DNA of 64,000 nt from Campanula takesimana (GCA_026119855.1 JAOWBW010000112.1:1674001-1738000), one strand, 5' to 3'; shown: positions 33,400-45,200, counted from the stretch's first letter. Made by a program: numbers and translations. The notes: a model not told the origin generated them from the letters alone.

Positions 33400-33579
33400 C
33401 TAGAAGAAAAAGGCGAATGCGAGAGCGGAAAGAGAGGCGAAAACGGTGGGGACGAAAATGGCGGCGTCGGAGACGGGGCTGGGTGCCGGTGCCTCCTGTG
33501 CGGCTACGTTTTGGAAGACGGAGATCAGCATCATCATCATCAACAATGCGACGATAAGGTTCATCTTTGAAGCCTCCAT
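33400..33579 (-). CDS. Arabinogalactan peptide (AGP12/13/14/21 type), 59 residues
   Basis: The start is the ATG at 33579, the first of MEASKMNLIVALLMMMM. A longer open frame upstream is leader sequence and is ignored because the family starts here. Residues 1-26 form a signal peptide ending ..VAA. The mature peptide is QEAPAPSPVSDAA, with the Ala-Pro/Ser-Pro pattern that is hydroxylated and loaded with arabinogalactan. Residues 41-59 are a hydrophobic tail (FASLSALAFAFFF) that is removed on attachment of a GPI anchor. The gene is single-exon with no gap, and its length equals that of the family. The product is expected on the outer face of the plasma membrane and in the cell wall. Which Arabidopsis member it equals cannot be decided. 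Confidence 0.92.
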   Translation of the reverse strand: MEASKMNLIVALLMMMMLISVFQNVAAQEAPAPSPVSDAAIFVPTVFASLSALAFAFFF

Positions 33580-33595
33580 TTGAAAATTGAAGATT

Positions 33596-33628
<33 letters not shown>

Positions 33629-33760
33629 TGTAGAGAGAGAAAAGGAAAAGGGGTGAAGACGATTTGAAGAATGTAGGGAGTATGGAGTAGTTGATGGAAT
33701 GTAAAGAGTGAATGTTGTTGGTTTAATAGAGAGAGAGAGAGAGAGGGAGGGGCAGGGCAG
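33580..33760 (-). promoter_or_regulatory. 5' leader and proximal promoter of the AG-peptide gene, with (CT)n tracts
   Basis: Two GA/CT microsatellites lie at about 33595-33622 and 33730-33746; on the coding strand they are CT runs, common in plant leaders. A TATTAAA-like string adjoins the second. Confidence 0.5.
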
Positions 33761-33884
33761 CTACGGGCTGCCCGAGAGGGGGACCGTTGCTTGGGACACC
33801 ACATGTGGTTTTTAATTGCATGATGCTCTGTTATTTTGAAAATATTCCCAATTTCCCACCGAAAAAATATGATTATACTGCTAC

Positions 33885-34145
33885 TACCTCTGTCCTTAAA
33901 TGAGTGTCCAAATTTTATTTTAAGGGACACTGAAAATCTCAACTTTTTTGTACAATTTGGTAGCAATGATTCATATATAATCTTGTAATCTTCTTTCAAA
34001 ACATTTAGTTTTGCACGTATAAAGAAACCGGTGAAAAAAATTTCGAAAAAAAAACATTTAAGGACAAAGTTATGTTAAAAAAAGACACTCATTTTGGGAC
34101 AAAGATTTCTTGAATATGGACACTTATTTAGGGACAGAATGAGTA
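33885..34145. mobile_element. Stowaway MITE (family A), intact copy
   Basis: TACCTCTGTCCTTAAATGAG ... ATTTAGGGACAGAATGAGTA, 261 bp with TA edges. It lies about 305 bp upstream of the AG-peptide start codon. Confidence 0.85.
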
Positions 34146-34184
34146 CTATTTTTAATGCTTATTTTTGAAAAAGAGTGTATAAAA

Positions 34185-34715
34185 TACTCACTCATTGTCT
34201 CTCTTTAATTTATCAAAATTGTTATTTTTATTGTCCCACTTTAATTTATAAAGTCTCAAAATAGAAATATTTTACTCCCTCTGTCCCTAAATGAGCGTCA
34301 ATTTTCAAGAAATCTTTGTCCCTAAATGAGTGTCTTTTTTGAACATAACTTTCTCCCTAAACGTTTTTTTTTCGAAAAAAATTTCACCGGTTTCTTTATA
34401 CGTGCAAAACTAAAGGTTTGGAAAGGAGATTACAAGATTATATATGAATCGTTGTTACCAAATTGTTCAAAAAGTTGAGATTTTCAGTGTCCCTTAAAAT
34501 GGAATTTGGACACTCATTTAGGGACAGAGGGAGTAACATTTTTTAAATAGTGAGACTCACTTGTCATACTTACAATAATTATACATTTACTATTCTCTAC
34601 CCCATTTTCTATAACCCACTCAACTATCTATACTAACAACACATATCTTTTCAATCATTTTCTTAATTTTTGTGGTAAGACTCATTTTTTTTAAAATTAA
34701 AGAGAGACGGAAAGT
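34185..34715. mobile_element. Second Stowaway-like MITE, split by a family A copy
   Basis: The ends TACTCACTCATTGTCTCTCT and (reversed) AGACTTTCCGTCTCTCTTT are inverted repeats. The body is interrupted at 34273-34535. Confidence 0.65.
34273..34535. mobile_element. Stowaway MITE (family A), inverted copy nested in another MITE
   Basis: TACTCCCTCTGTCCCTAAAT ... GGGACAGAGGGAGTA, 263 bp. It is the reverse orientation of 33885-34145, 127 bp away, so the pair makes a long inverted repeat. Confidence 0.85.
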
Positions 34716-35172
34716 CTAAAAAGTTTAACTTAACAAATACGATCACCTTATTCTTCGAGAGAACAAAATCCTATACAAATATATCGATATTGCGTCTATC
34801 AATTTTCATGCATCCTAAACCAAAGAGTTATATTTTCATTGACATTATAATTATAGTGTAATTTCAGTATATTACAATTTACAAGTAAATAAATTCATTT
34901 ACTTGAAACAAATTACCCTTGGTGTATTTATATTTTGAGATGGGCCTAAATAATCAATAGTAAGTAGTTATGTTGACTGCAAGTAATGAGAAATAATAAA
35001 GTTATAAAAGATGATTACAAAATGAGGTGTCATAATTGTGTTGGTATTTTTAATTGGAGCGTGACGTATCCACTATCAATATAGTCAATGAAATATCGTC
35101 ACCACATATTGTATCTTTCATTTTGTGAATTTTTTTTTTTTTTTTTTTGTAAGCCTAGCTCTGGGAACCATT
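34716..35172. other. Spacer
   Basis: AT-rich, ending in a run of about 20 T just before the short repeat at 35173. No gene recognised. Confidence 0.4.
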
Positions 35173-35353
35173 GTTCTAAAAGACCACCGTCTAGGCCGCC
35201 TAATCCACGCCTAGGCGTTCATGAAGCGCTTAAGTCCCACCTAAGATATTATAACTAATTCTGAATTCTCGGCCCCGCCTAAGTCCGCTTAAACCCCATC
35301 TAAGCGCTAGGCCCTACTGCAGCGCCTAGTGATCGTCTAGCACTTTTTAGAAC
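35173..35353. repeat. GCCTAGGCG-rich short repeat, copy 2
   Basis: The ends GTTCTAAAA and TTTTAGAAC are perfect 9-bp inverted repeats. The interior is full of GCCTAGGCG-like words. See copy 1 at 32353. Confidence 0.65.
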
Positions 35354-35828
35354 CTTCTAAATAAATGAGAATGGAGTGTAGTTGAAATAAATACAGTAAG
35401 TTTTTGGTTTAACTGAACATTCAACTTTGTTAGGGTTTGTGGTGGTGGTGATGAGTGACCTGCCCGTTAATTGTCAGGCTGTCCTTCTCTTTTAGGTTGT
35501 CACACAGCTGTCGCCAACGGTTCATTTTCATTTTCACTTTCAAAGGGTCCACCCCCATTTTTGCTTGTCTTTTCTCTCTCTCTCAACCACCTCCCTTTTC
35601 CAATTTTGCCCCCACATGGAAGCATGTTCTGGGGTTACATAATTACCTTTTTTAATTATTGAAGGGTCATTTAGACTTTTCATAGTGAGTAATGAACAGT
35701 GTGTTGTGTGAGATATTTTATGAGTTAGGTAAAGTTTTTTTGGTAACGGACTTGGTTTGCTTTTAATTCTACATTAACTATTTGTATATTTATATTCCCT
35801 TGTTGGTATATAATTAGTCTGTGGATGA
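35354..35828. other. Spacer
   Basis: Short frames around 35455-35662 are CT-rich and not protein-like. Nothing recognised. Confidence 0.4.
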
Positions 35829-36097
35829 TACTCCCTCCGTCTCAAAATAGATGTCGTTTTGGGAGTTAAATTTTGTCTCAAAATACTTGTCGTTTCACTA
35901 TTTTCAAAGCTTTTTTATTGTTCTATACCAATTATACCCTTAATAATGATATTGAACTATCTCTTACCTAACCATTTAATTCCCTCGGTAGTTGAACTAC
36001 TTTAGGGGTATTTGAGACTTCTTCACAATCATTAATGACATTTCTTAATATATGTGAAACACTCCAAAACGACATCTATTTTGAGACGGAGGGAGTA
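35829..36097. mobile_element. Stowaway MITE
   Basis: TACTCCCTCCGTCTCAAAAT ... ATTTTGAGACGGAGGGAGTA; near-perfect inverted termini with a TA duplication. Confidence 0.9.
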
Positions 36098-36099
36098 TA

Positions 36100-36957
36100 T
36101 GTTAGTGCAGACAGAGGTGTTACCTCAGATGTTGCCACTGACAGTCTAAGTGCTGTGACGAAAATACTTTGTAATTTGACATTTCTTTCTAATATAATTT
36201 TATACTAATATCCTAATATTATTGTCAGATGTTGGTCCATATTTCAGGTTATAATAAAGTTGATTTAGGGAGCTAAAAACGTGGAGAAGAAATTAACAAA
36301 GAATTATGCATAAATGCCGAAAATTAGAGAAGTTACAAACATATTTAACATGTGTTAAATATGGAAAATGTGAGAAGACCAAGTCCAAGTATTTGTTGCT
36401 GATCAAATGGAAGAGTACAAAGCATTGGAAGCAAGGAGTACAACAAGGTGAAGCTTAGACTTGGCCATGAAGTATTCGGTTGAGATAAAAGTGGAAAGTG
36501 GACCAAGTCTTACTTGATTTGTGGAGAGTTAGCTCGGCACATGATCTTCACCCTCCCCACTCATCACAAACAGCCTTAGGTTGTGTTATTGAGTAGCCTC
36601 CAAGTCTTTGTTGGCTATATATAGTGCTTGGATGAGAAGATTGAAGACAAGCCAAATTTCACACACATCCATAGCACAAAGATCAAAGTACTCTTGGCTC
36701 CTTAAGATTCTCCCTTTCATACACTCTTTTATCACTCAAAAACTTCGGGTTTGAGTGAGTTTTGGTTAGGATAGAATCTTGTGCTTTGTTCTTATTTAGG
36801 CATCTCAAGTTATATTTATATAACTTGAGAAAAATATATCTCTTGTGCTATTTAATTTTCCGCTGCAAAACTCTTTTATTTTTGTGTGTGTGTTTTCTGT
36901 CCGTACGGTGTGTTACCTGGGGTGTTACCTAACACTTGAGGTAACATCTCTTCTCAG
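36100..36957 (+). repeat. Probable solo LTR
   Basis: About 858 bp from TGTTAGTGCAGACAG to ..CTTCTCA. It has a TATATATA box (36615-36622), a transcribed-looking stretch and a T-rich end (TTCCGCTGCAAAA), the layout of a plant LTR. The flanks GTATA and GTAAG agree only in the first three bases, so the boundaries or the duplication are uncertain. No internal sequence or partner LTR is present. Confidence 0.5.
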
Positions 36958-37528
36958 TAAGCTTTTGACAAACAATTTCAATATATTTTGAATAACATGG
37001 GCTGGAAATGTGAGGTGTGGGGTGACGTATTGTAACATTAGGGCAAATTGCAATTTGGTAATATGAGTTTTACACATAGTTGCAATGTCTTAGCTATGTT
37101 TTGTTTTGTGTCAGTCCAATTCCTAAGTTTGTTATTTTGTTGCATTTAGGTGTAAAAACTAACAGATCGTTAAATTTTTGATGATTTATAAGACATGTGC
37201 ACTTCACGTGGCTTTTTTCAGGAGTACTATCGGTATATTAAACCTCTTTTTAAATTATAATGGTAATATAAGATCATATAAGAATTTAAAATTATCAAAG
37301 GATCAATATGTAATATCTTTAAGTGAAGGACAAATTTTAATAACATTCCCCTCCAACAACCCATGTTTCAAATCAGCCCAAAAAGAGAGTCCTTCATGTA
37401 CGAGTAATAAACCCTTACTCAGAGGCAGTTGTGCTGTAAGAGAATGGTTTGGGACTTCCTACCGGCATTGTGAGCCTCTGCCCCTAAAAAAAATGGTTTG
37501 GAATTTCCTACAGACATAGTGAGCCTCT
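36958..37528. other. Spacer
   Basis: Includes repeat-like text (GGGCAAATTGCAATTTGG near 37041). A 113-codon plus-strand frame shows no family resemblance. Confidence 0.4.
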
Positions 37529-37998
37529 TGTTGGAACAATTTTAATCCCTGAATGCCACACTCACTTTAGAATAGGATTGAGGAAGAGATGAAGCGGAAG
37601 CGTTTAAGAACAATACCTGTTGAATCCATGGATGATGTAGGGAGAAATGAATAAGAAGAAGATGTAGGGAGAATGCTCTTCTAAATGATCAATGTCTTTC
37701 CTCTTTACTTCTTTAACACTTAATGAAGATTTATGGAGAGAGTACTAATGAATAATGGAGTAGTCTTAAGGGTTGATGGAATGCCCTTTATATAGTAGAC
37801 TTGGTGACATTTCATTTAGGGACCACACCCTTTCAAGCTTTATGATAATAAATTACCCTTTTGCCCATCACAATTAGGTAATATATATCCAGGAATTCTA
37901 CACATTTTATTATCAACTATACTTTATAACTTAATATTATAATCATAACTTTATGAATGGAAGTCTAAACGACTTGTGTTGCAAGCCATGTCCTTACA
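37529..37998 (-). repeat. Copia-3 3' LTR
   Basis: 470 bp. CTTTATATAG near 37790 is a TATA-like string in plus orientation. Confidence 0.85.
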
Positions 37999-40900
37999 AT
38001 CTCCCACTTGGGTTGCAAAACAAAGTCCTTCCTTTAAATTATGATCATAACACAAATGACAACCCTTATGTGCGCACTTTATTGTCATTTATAACAATCT
38101 CGTCCATTAGCCATACAAGTATAGGACTAAAGGGGCAGTCGTTGTAATTGATTCGCAACTAAACCCACAATAATCACGTATACAAATCCAATTAAATGAC
38201 ATAGATCAAAAGTATAGATGTGTAGCATGGAATCATAATGAATATATACATATTCTTCCAACTAGTCCAACTTAACCAAATGAGATCAAAACTTTAAATA
38301 ATAGAACAATTAATGAAAGAACAACACAAACTCTCACTATACTAAATGTTATCAAAAGTTGTTACACCCATATGAGCAACATGCTCGTGAAACACTGAAG
38401 ATGATAACACTTTCATAAATGGATCCTTTAAATAGAGTTTGTTTCTATAAGTTGTATCCCTTTCGTTCATTTTGTACTCTTTTCTTTATAACAAGATAAT
38501 TAATGTCTAAATCCATAAACTCTTGTTAGAGTACAGAACTGCTACCTGATAGTCATATCTTAATTGGTCTTTCGACACTTGTTTTGACAAATCACAGTCC
38601 ATTAAAACATATGCAGCCATAAATTTAACTAATGTCGGAATACCTAAGGATCTCAAGATGATCCGACTTCAAAACATAGGCATGTAGTTCTTTAGTGTTT
38701 TGTAAATACTTCTATCATTCTTTTGGCTGCTACTTAATGTTCTTTCCGGATTGCTTTGGTATTGACAAAGCATCCCAACGTTAAATGTAAGATTTACGTA
38801 TACATTAAGCTTCCTACTGCTGATGCAAAGAGAGAATTTTCCATATACTTGGATTCAAAATTTACTTTTAGGACACTGTTTGAGACTAAGAATGTCTCCT
38901 TTAAAATTAGGGGTGTCATGTGGTTTACATTTTTGCATGCTAAACCTTTTGTAATACCTTTCCATATGGCCTTTTGTGATAATCCTAAAACATCTCGTGA
39001 GTGATCACGGTGAATTTGGATTCTTAATACAAAGATGCCTTACCAAGATCTTTCATTTCAAATAAGAAATTTCTTAGTTTCCTTAATAAGGTTCATATCA
39101 TTACTAGCAAGCAAAATCATCATCCATATATAAGACCAAAATTATAAATTTACTCCCACTGAACTTATGGTATACACAATCTTAATCAAGATTCTTTTCA
39201 AAACCAAATAAAAATAACTTGATTAAGTACCATTGATGAGAAACTTGCTTGAGTCCACAAATGGATTTCTTTAAATTCACAAACTAATTGCCTAGTTTGA
39301 TCCAAATCAACCATATATTCCTCAATGTCTCCATTAAGGAAAGTTGTCTTTATATCCATTTGATAAACTTCAAGATCATAATATGCTATATGTGCCATAA
39401 TGATCTAAAAGTGTTTTTAGAAGATACCGAAAAAGTGTTTTCTTTATAATTAATGTCTTCCTTTTGAGTCAAATCTTTAACAATTAGATGGGCTTTATAT
39501 CTTTCCATATTACCTTGTGAATCCTTTTGGTCATGAAGATTAATTTAATCCCAATAGGTTTCACATCTTTAGGTAATGGGACAAGATCCCAAACGTAGTT
39601 ATCCTTATAGATTTTAACCCTTCATTTATGACATTAATTTACTATATGAGAATTAGAACTATTAATGGTTTCATGGAAAATGAGAGACTCATCTCCCACT
39701 AAACTTAAGTGTCCTTTATTCTCGGCAATATACACTTCATAATTATCCGGATTTGCACTTTCTTCTTACTCTATTTGATCTTCCAAAGGGCACCGGTTCT
39801 ATCTTATTTTGAGGTTGTTGAATTTCCTTCTTATGATCAACATTTCCATGTTGTTCAATATTTATAGGGAAATCATATTTATTTTGAATTGTATGTTCTT
39901 CTTGAATGTCAAGTTCAAAACTTGATATCCAATTGGAACTATGGGAAGTGGTATATAAATGGATTCCATACAAATGAATTCCTCTTCCTTTTCAAATTCA
40001 AAATATTACTCCAAATTCTCCCACTAAATTCAACATCCTTAAAAGAACCTAGCATTTCTCGTTTTTCAAAACGTTCTAACTTTCGGGTTGTAAAATTTAT
40101 ATATCCCCTAGTTCTCTCGGCTTACCCCATAAATAACTACTAATAATCTTACGTCTAACTTTCCCTTAGTAGACTTATAAAGTCTATCCTTATGCTAGAC
40201 AACCCCATAAATGAATATGATTTAAGGACGAATAAGGAATGCATCCTTAAATCATTAAGGGTTTATATTAGTAGCCTTAGAGGGAGCTTTAATGAGAATA
40301 AAGGTTGCGGCTTTAACGTATCGCCCATAATGAGTGAGGTAAGAGAAGTATAAAACATACTTATTACCATATCCTTAAGGATTTCAATATGTCTCTATTA
40401 CAATATTCATGCTAGGCGTACCCGGCTCAATGTAGAGAGAGATAATCCCACACTCTTTCAAAATAGCGAGTAAAAAGGACCTAGACGTTGTTCCTTTTAA
40501 CAATCATTCCAAAGATGTATACACCATCATGAATGACCCTAATGTTCTTAATAGTCTTCAAAGTTGATTTCCAACTTTGTCTTTATAAGACTTTTACAAC
40601 GTCCAAACTCAATATTTTATGAAGCAAATAAATGTATTCAAACTAAGAGTTAGTCATTTTGAACATAATAACTATTGTTGACCTTTTCCATGAAGGAATA
40701 ATTAATGGCCTACAAACATCCGAATGCATTAGTTCATTGAGACACTTGATGCTCTCGAGAATACTATAATGTTTGTAAATTTACTTTAAGGCTTTTAATG
40801 CAAAAGTATTTTCCAAATTATCAAGTTTGTTTAAGATTTTCCTTTAACATAAGCTTATCAATTTTCATCTTGGAAATATGACCCAAATGCTTATGCTTTA

Positions 40901-41258
40901 ATAAAATATAAACTTTACTTGATAACTCTTGCTTTCTAGTTTTGGTTTCATTATTAAGGGACACATTTATTGTTTGAATAATGTCAAGTAAATAAAGAAC
41001 ACTTGACAAAGTACTAGTACCAACAACCTTGGAATTTAAAATAAAAGTCACAAAAATGAACAAAATAACCTTCTTTATTCAATATTGTGATATATATATT
41101 AAATTCCGTCTAAATGACGGTACAACAAATGTATTATTCATACAAACAATACTTAGTACTTAACAATAATTGAAAAAGAGTCCTTATGCCTAAAACTTCA
41201 ACCGGATTCCCAGCTCACATATAGATGATTCTCTCATCTTCACTGGTTTTTCGGTAAC
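37999..41258 (-). pseudogene. Copia-3 pol relic
   Basis: No long frame. On the minus strand 39198-39398 reads AYYDLEVYQMDIKTTFLNGD, the reverse-transcriptase block around the first catalytic Asp. 40821-41063 contains LKHKHLGHISKMKIDKLM, the pre-integrase zinc region. 39743-39973 ends RSNRVRRKC, the spacer before reverse transcriptase. The order fits a Copia pol, but stops and frameshifts are everywhere. Confidence 0.75.
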
Positions 41259-41849
41259 TCAGGCAATCCTACATAGACATTCATTATGTGAGTTGTTGTA
41301 ACATAATTCAACCACTATGTATATGTAGGAAATGAAACCAAATTTAGCCTTAATACAAACAAGACCAAATGACATACCTTTCTTAGCACGCCAAGCGTGA
41401 TACTTAGGGCAGTCGAACTTCATGTGTGTAAGGTCCTTGCAAAAGAAGCATTTATTTTCTTTATGATCATTGGATGATCTCTTAGGCTTTTTTTTACTTG
41501 CAACCGCAATTTCCTTCCCTTTTCTCTTTGTCCCATGAGAAGAGGTAGATGCCAAACATCCCTCAATCATATCAAGGAATGTTTTAGCATCAACGTCCTT
41601 GGAGACACCGTCCAAAATGGTCTCCGGGACAACTATATTCATGATCATTAGGCTCACGCGGTTGGAGCGTTCCCACTTCTCATTATTTAAGCAATCTTCT
41701 TGAGTGCTTATATCAGAAAGAGGAAGAGGAAACGGTTCCCTTAATGCGTGATCTATGTCCATATAGCCTAAGATCATCATTAATTTATTTTTCCAAGTTT
41801 TAAAATTAGTCCCGTTAAGCATCGGTAAAGTACTCATAGCAGTAATCAC
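41259..41849 (-). pseudogene. Copia-3 gag
   Basis: A 196-codon minus frame: STLPMLNGTNFKTWKNKL (gag N-terminal block), MIEGCLASTSSHGTKRKGKE, then a knuckle CFFCKDLTHMKFDC (C-x2-C-x4-H-x4-C, without the usual glycines) and HAWRAKKGM. It is shorter than normal gag: the middle domain between ..KTFLDMIE and the basic linker looks deleted. It ends at a stop before the protease. Confidence 0.75.
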
Positions 41850-42409
41850 GGATGAAGCAATAAGTAAATCTGTTGGGTTGTGAGAACAAAAAAGAATGAA
41901 AACAAAACATGAATAAGAAACTACAAAATAAAAAAAAATGATTAATTATATCAACGAAATCCATCAATAAGACAATCAACATGACATCAAAACTAATCTT
42001 TGGATTGCGAGTTGACTCATAAATGATTGCCTTAGGTAACAAGTAATTTGAACTTATATTTTAATAAATACTTAATCTTCCTTTGGGCCGACATAGGTAC
42101 CTAAGAAAATATCCTAATGTTCATTTTATTTGTTACCACATGAATGCCTAAGTTTAGTCAAATGTCAAGATCTTCTTTGGAAAATTCAAGTCATTCACAT
42201 ATTAACTTAAACATCCAACACTTTACAATTTAAGGGTTTAAATAACGTAAATCACTAGGCGACAATATTATTTAAACAATGAATAAAATTGTCAAAGCAT
42301 ATAATTAATCATAACTTTTTAAGGTTTGAAATAATTTATGGTTTTATTCCAAAAGGGAAAACAAATAGTGCAAAACTTAAAAAAAAAATCCAAAATCTGT
42401 GAATAGTGT

Positions 42410-42608
42410 CTGCTCGGCCGAGCATATAAAGTGCTCGGCCGAGCACTAAAGACAGAATGGTTTTGGCTTTATTAGGCAAGAAGTGCTCGGCCGAGGCTTA
42501 TATGGTGCTCGGCCGAGCACCACTTTCAGAAACATATGCCTTTACGACATGCATAGCACCGATTCATGTGCTCGGCCGAGTCATATAAACTGCTCGGCCG
42601 AGCACTCC
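42410..42608 (-). repeat. Six CTCGGCCGAG palindromes in the Copia-3 leader
   Basis: Cores of GTGCTCGGCCGAGCAC type at about 42411, 42432, 42484, 42506, 42569 and 42591. They come as three pairs, each pair separated by an ATATAAA- or TATATGG-like word and about 21-22 bp apart. They lie between the primer site (43000) and gag (41849) of a minus-strand element. Confidence 0.85.
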
Positions 42609-42999
42609 AAATTTCTGCACTTTCTGAATTTTGTTTAATAATATCCCAAAACATGAAATGACAAGTAGATCCACATGGTATGTTCTTGACAACATAGACC
42701 ATGATATATAGGGATAATCTTGTCCTTTTAAAACATGGAATCAAGTATGTAGATCCACACAATTATGCATAACACATAATTATGTTATTAGGGATAGTCA
42801 AACTTGAATCCTTTTATTTATGCAACAAAACCTTTCAAACTATTTTCTTACATTTAGATGATGATTATCAGTGCTCTATGAACGAATTAGAGTCCCTTAA
42901 TCAACATCAAAACTTTATGATTCAACAGGAAAAATGAATCAAAATTGAAAGCACAAACTTTCCTAAAAAGAACTCAAACTTAAACCAAAGATGAGCGGG

Positions 43000-43011
43000 G
43001 CTCTGATACCA
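43000..43011 (-). other. Primer-binding site of Copia-3
   Basis: TGGTATCAGAGC on the minus strand, 2 bases from the LTR; complementary to initiator tRNA-Met. Confidence 0.8.
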
Positions 43012-43013
43012 AT

Positions 43014-43438
43014 TGTTGGAACAATTTTAATCCCTGAATGTCACACTCACTTTAGAATAGGATTGAGGAAGAGATGAAGCGGAAGCGTTTAAGAACAATA
43101 CCTGTTGAATCCATGGATGATGTAGGGAGAAATGAATAAGAAGAAGATGTAGGGAGAATGCTCTTCTAAATGATCAATGTCTTTCCTCTTTACTTCTTTA
43201 ACACTTAATGAAGATTTATGGAGAGAGTACTAATGAATAATGGAGTAGTCTTAAGGGTTGATGGAATGCCCTTTATATAGTAGACTTAGTGACATTTCAT
43301 TTAGGGACCACACCCTTTCAAGCTTTATGATAATAAATTACCCTTTTGCCCATCACAATTAGGTAATATATATCCAGGAATTCTACACATTTTATTATCA
43401 ACTATACTTTATAACTTAATATTATAATCATAACTTTA
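43014..43438 (-). repeat. Copia-3 5' LTR, truncated
   Basis: 425 bp matching the first 425 bp of 37529-37998. The homology ends at ATAACTTTA. Confidence 0.85.
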
Positions 43439-43517
43439 GAAATGAATAACGCACGAGAAGCTTGTCTCTGGTGGCATAGAGCTTGGGTTTTCTTTTGGAA
43501 GGTCCCAGGTGATCATT

Positions 43518-43620
43518 CAGATGGCGCAGGACGTCTATGGCAAGCGGACTACCAGATGACGCAAGGACGCCTATGGCTAGAAGACTACCAGATGGCGCGG
43601 GACGTCTATGTGCGATTAGG
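43518..43620. repeat. 35-bp tandem repeat, three units
   Basis: Units start CAGATGGCGCAGGACGTCTA, CAGATGACGCAAGGACGCCT and CAGATGGCGCGGGACGTCTA; the third is partial. It is GC-richer than its surroundings and inside a 61-codon open frame of unknown nature (43442-43627). Confidence 0.7.
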
Positions 43621-44117
43621 CATGTAGGACAAATACCGTTCGATGTAATAGGTTTCAATAAGGGAGGAAGTTGTACTAGTAAGGGCTATAGATATGTAAT
43701 AAATTCCACATGAATTTGTAAACGATGACAATTGCCTTGAAATGAATGATATGTTACAACTTAAAAAAATAAAATAAAATAAAATAATGAATGAATAACA
43801 AAAATATGTATGAATCTTTACCATTTAATTGTATGAAAAGTAGAGATTATCATAATGTCTCATAAAATGAAATTTTGACATTTATTTAAGGACGGAAGAA
43901 GTAGAGATTATCAAAATAAAATGAAATTTTGACATTCATTGAAGGACAGAGGGAGGTACGGAGTAAACTGAGGGAGTAGCAATAAATACTTCCACACTGG
44001 CTAGAAAAGAACACATGTAATTCATTTACTTGGTCTTTCCTTTACAACCAACACTATGGAAAGAGTTCATATTCACATCAAGACTGTCACCTATTTGTTT
44101 CTCATTTTGCCTTCTGG

Positions 44118-44158
<41 letters not shown>

Positions 44159-44957
44159 ACAGCACCATAGCCATGGTCAATTTCATTTTATTAGCAGTGT
44201 ATTTCTGATATCTGTTCCTGCAAAAAAGAAAAAGAAAAAAAAAAAAAGGTCAACACTTTCATTTTTCTCTCTTCAATTCTTGCTTTTCTTTTATAGGGTC
44301 AATTTAGCTTTTAACCACCTTGAACAACGCTCATTTTGCAATGAAAAAATCGAATTGCAGAACTATACTCTAAATAAATTAGATATCCAATGCTGTGACG
44401 GAGGAGGGGTGGTTCTATAATATACCCACCCACGCCTTCCAATTTTATTATTTAAAATAATAATAATAACAACAATAATAATGACTTAATAAACCTGTAA
44501 TTTAACTTTTGTTTATGGTTTGCCCGAATAAGATAGTTCCATGTAAAACTAAAACAAAAGATCAATATCAAGAAGTGCAAGTGTGCGAGATGCAAACTGA
44601 CATACTGTACCCTTTTCTGGTAGTATATAAGCACAAAGTACTATGGGCTGGCTGTTCTTCCATCATTTGGTGCAACATAAAATGAACTTAATTGGGATCA
44701 TAAGCTGTGGCGGATTAGGGTTGTTTGAAATATTGACTTATTTGGATTGCGTGAAGCAAACTTAATTGGGATCCGATGGTATGGGATTTGGCTGTTTTGA
44801 AAATAATAGTTATGATAGCAAACGAAAGCACATATTTTGAAAAAGAGTTGAACGACACACTCAAGGAGGAGCCAGGAAAAAAAAAGGAAAAAGGAAAAAC
44901 TGAAAATGAAAATGCAGACTCAATTCATAAATTAGCCGAAGTAAGCAAAAAAAATCA
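43621..44957. other. Spacer with microsatellites and MITE debris
   Basis: A duplicated MITE fragment (AATGAAATTTTGACATTTAT) lies at 43843-43952. (AC)n runs from 44120 to 44152. A short (TAA)n-like tract lies near 44455-44480. No gene is supported; a short frame at 44776-44979 is Lys-rich without family match. Confidence 0.45.
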
Positions 44958-45118
44958 TACTCCCTCCGTCCCAAAATGATCTTCTCATTTGGCTATTCAA
45001 ACTTTTTAAGGATATGAACACTTGTTTGTCTATGAACTTTTAAGCCCAAATTGTAGAAATAGGAAGAACTTTTGGGGACAATGAGAAATGGCAAGATCAT
45101 TTAAGGACGGAGGGAGTA
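44958..45118. mobile_element. Stowaway MITE (~160 bp)
   Basis: TACTCCCTCCGTCCCAAAAT ... AGGACGGAGGGAGTA. Same family as 45959-46137. Confidence 0.9.
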
Positions 45119-45200
45119 GTATTAACCATTGACCAAGGAGGCCAGTGCAAATACAAGGGGATAAACATATGTAGGAAGGCAGTAACATAATCAAGCAACA

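Larger units (their letters stand above)
37529..43438 (-). mobile_element. Copia-3: Copia retrotransposon with young LTRs and a decayed interior
   Basis: The left LTR is 37529-37998 (TGTTGGAACA..TCCTTACA). The right LTR, 43014-43438, lacks its last ~47 bp in plus orientation and joins unrelated sequence, so no target duplication can be read. A TGGTATCAGAGC primer site (43000-43011, minus) and a purine tract (CCAAGTGGGAGAT, minus, just right of 37998) place it on the minus strand. By eye the LTRs differ at only about 2 of 424 shared positions. Yet the interior has only a gag frame and scraps of pol. That mismatch suggests a defective family moved by another element's proteins. Confidence 0.85.

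Noticed and set aside
33580..33999. N-terminal extension of the AG-peptide frame to 199 codons
   Set aside because: It would translate the CT-rich leader and a MITE; family members start at the MEAS.. methionine.
36100..36957. Complete LTR element
   Set aside because: No second LTR or internal sequence with the same ends was found; reported only as a probable solo LTR.
42410..42608. Palindrome array as a CRISPR-like array
   Set aside because: Spacing is irregular, units are self-complementary and paired, and the context is a plant retrotransposon leader.
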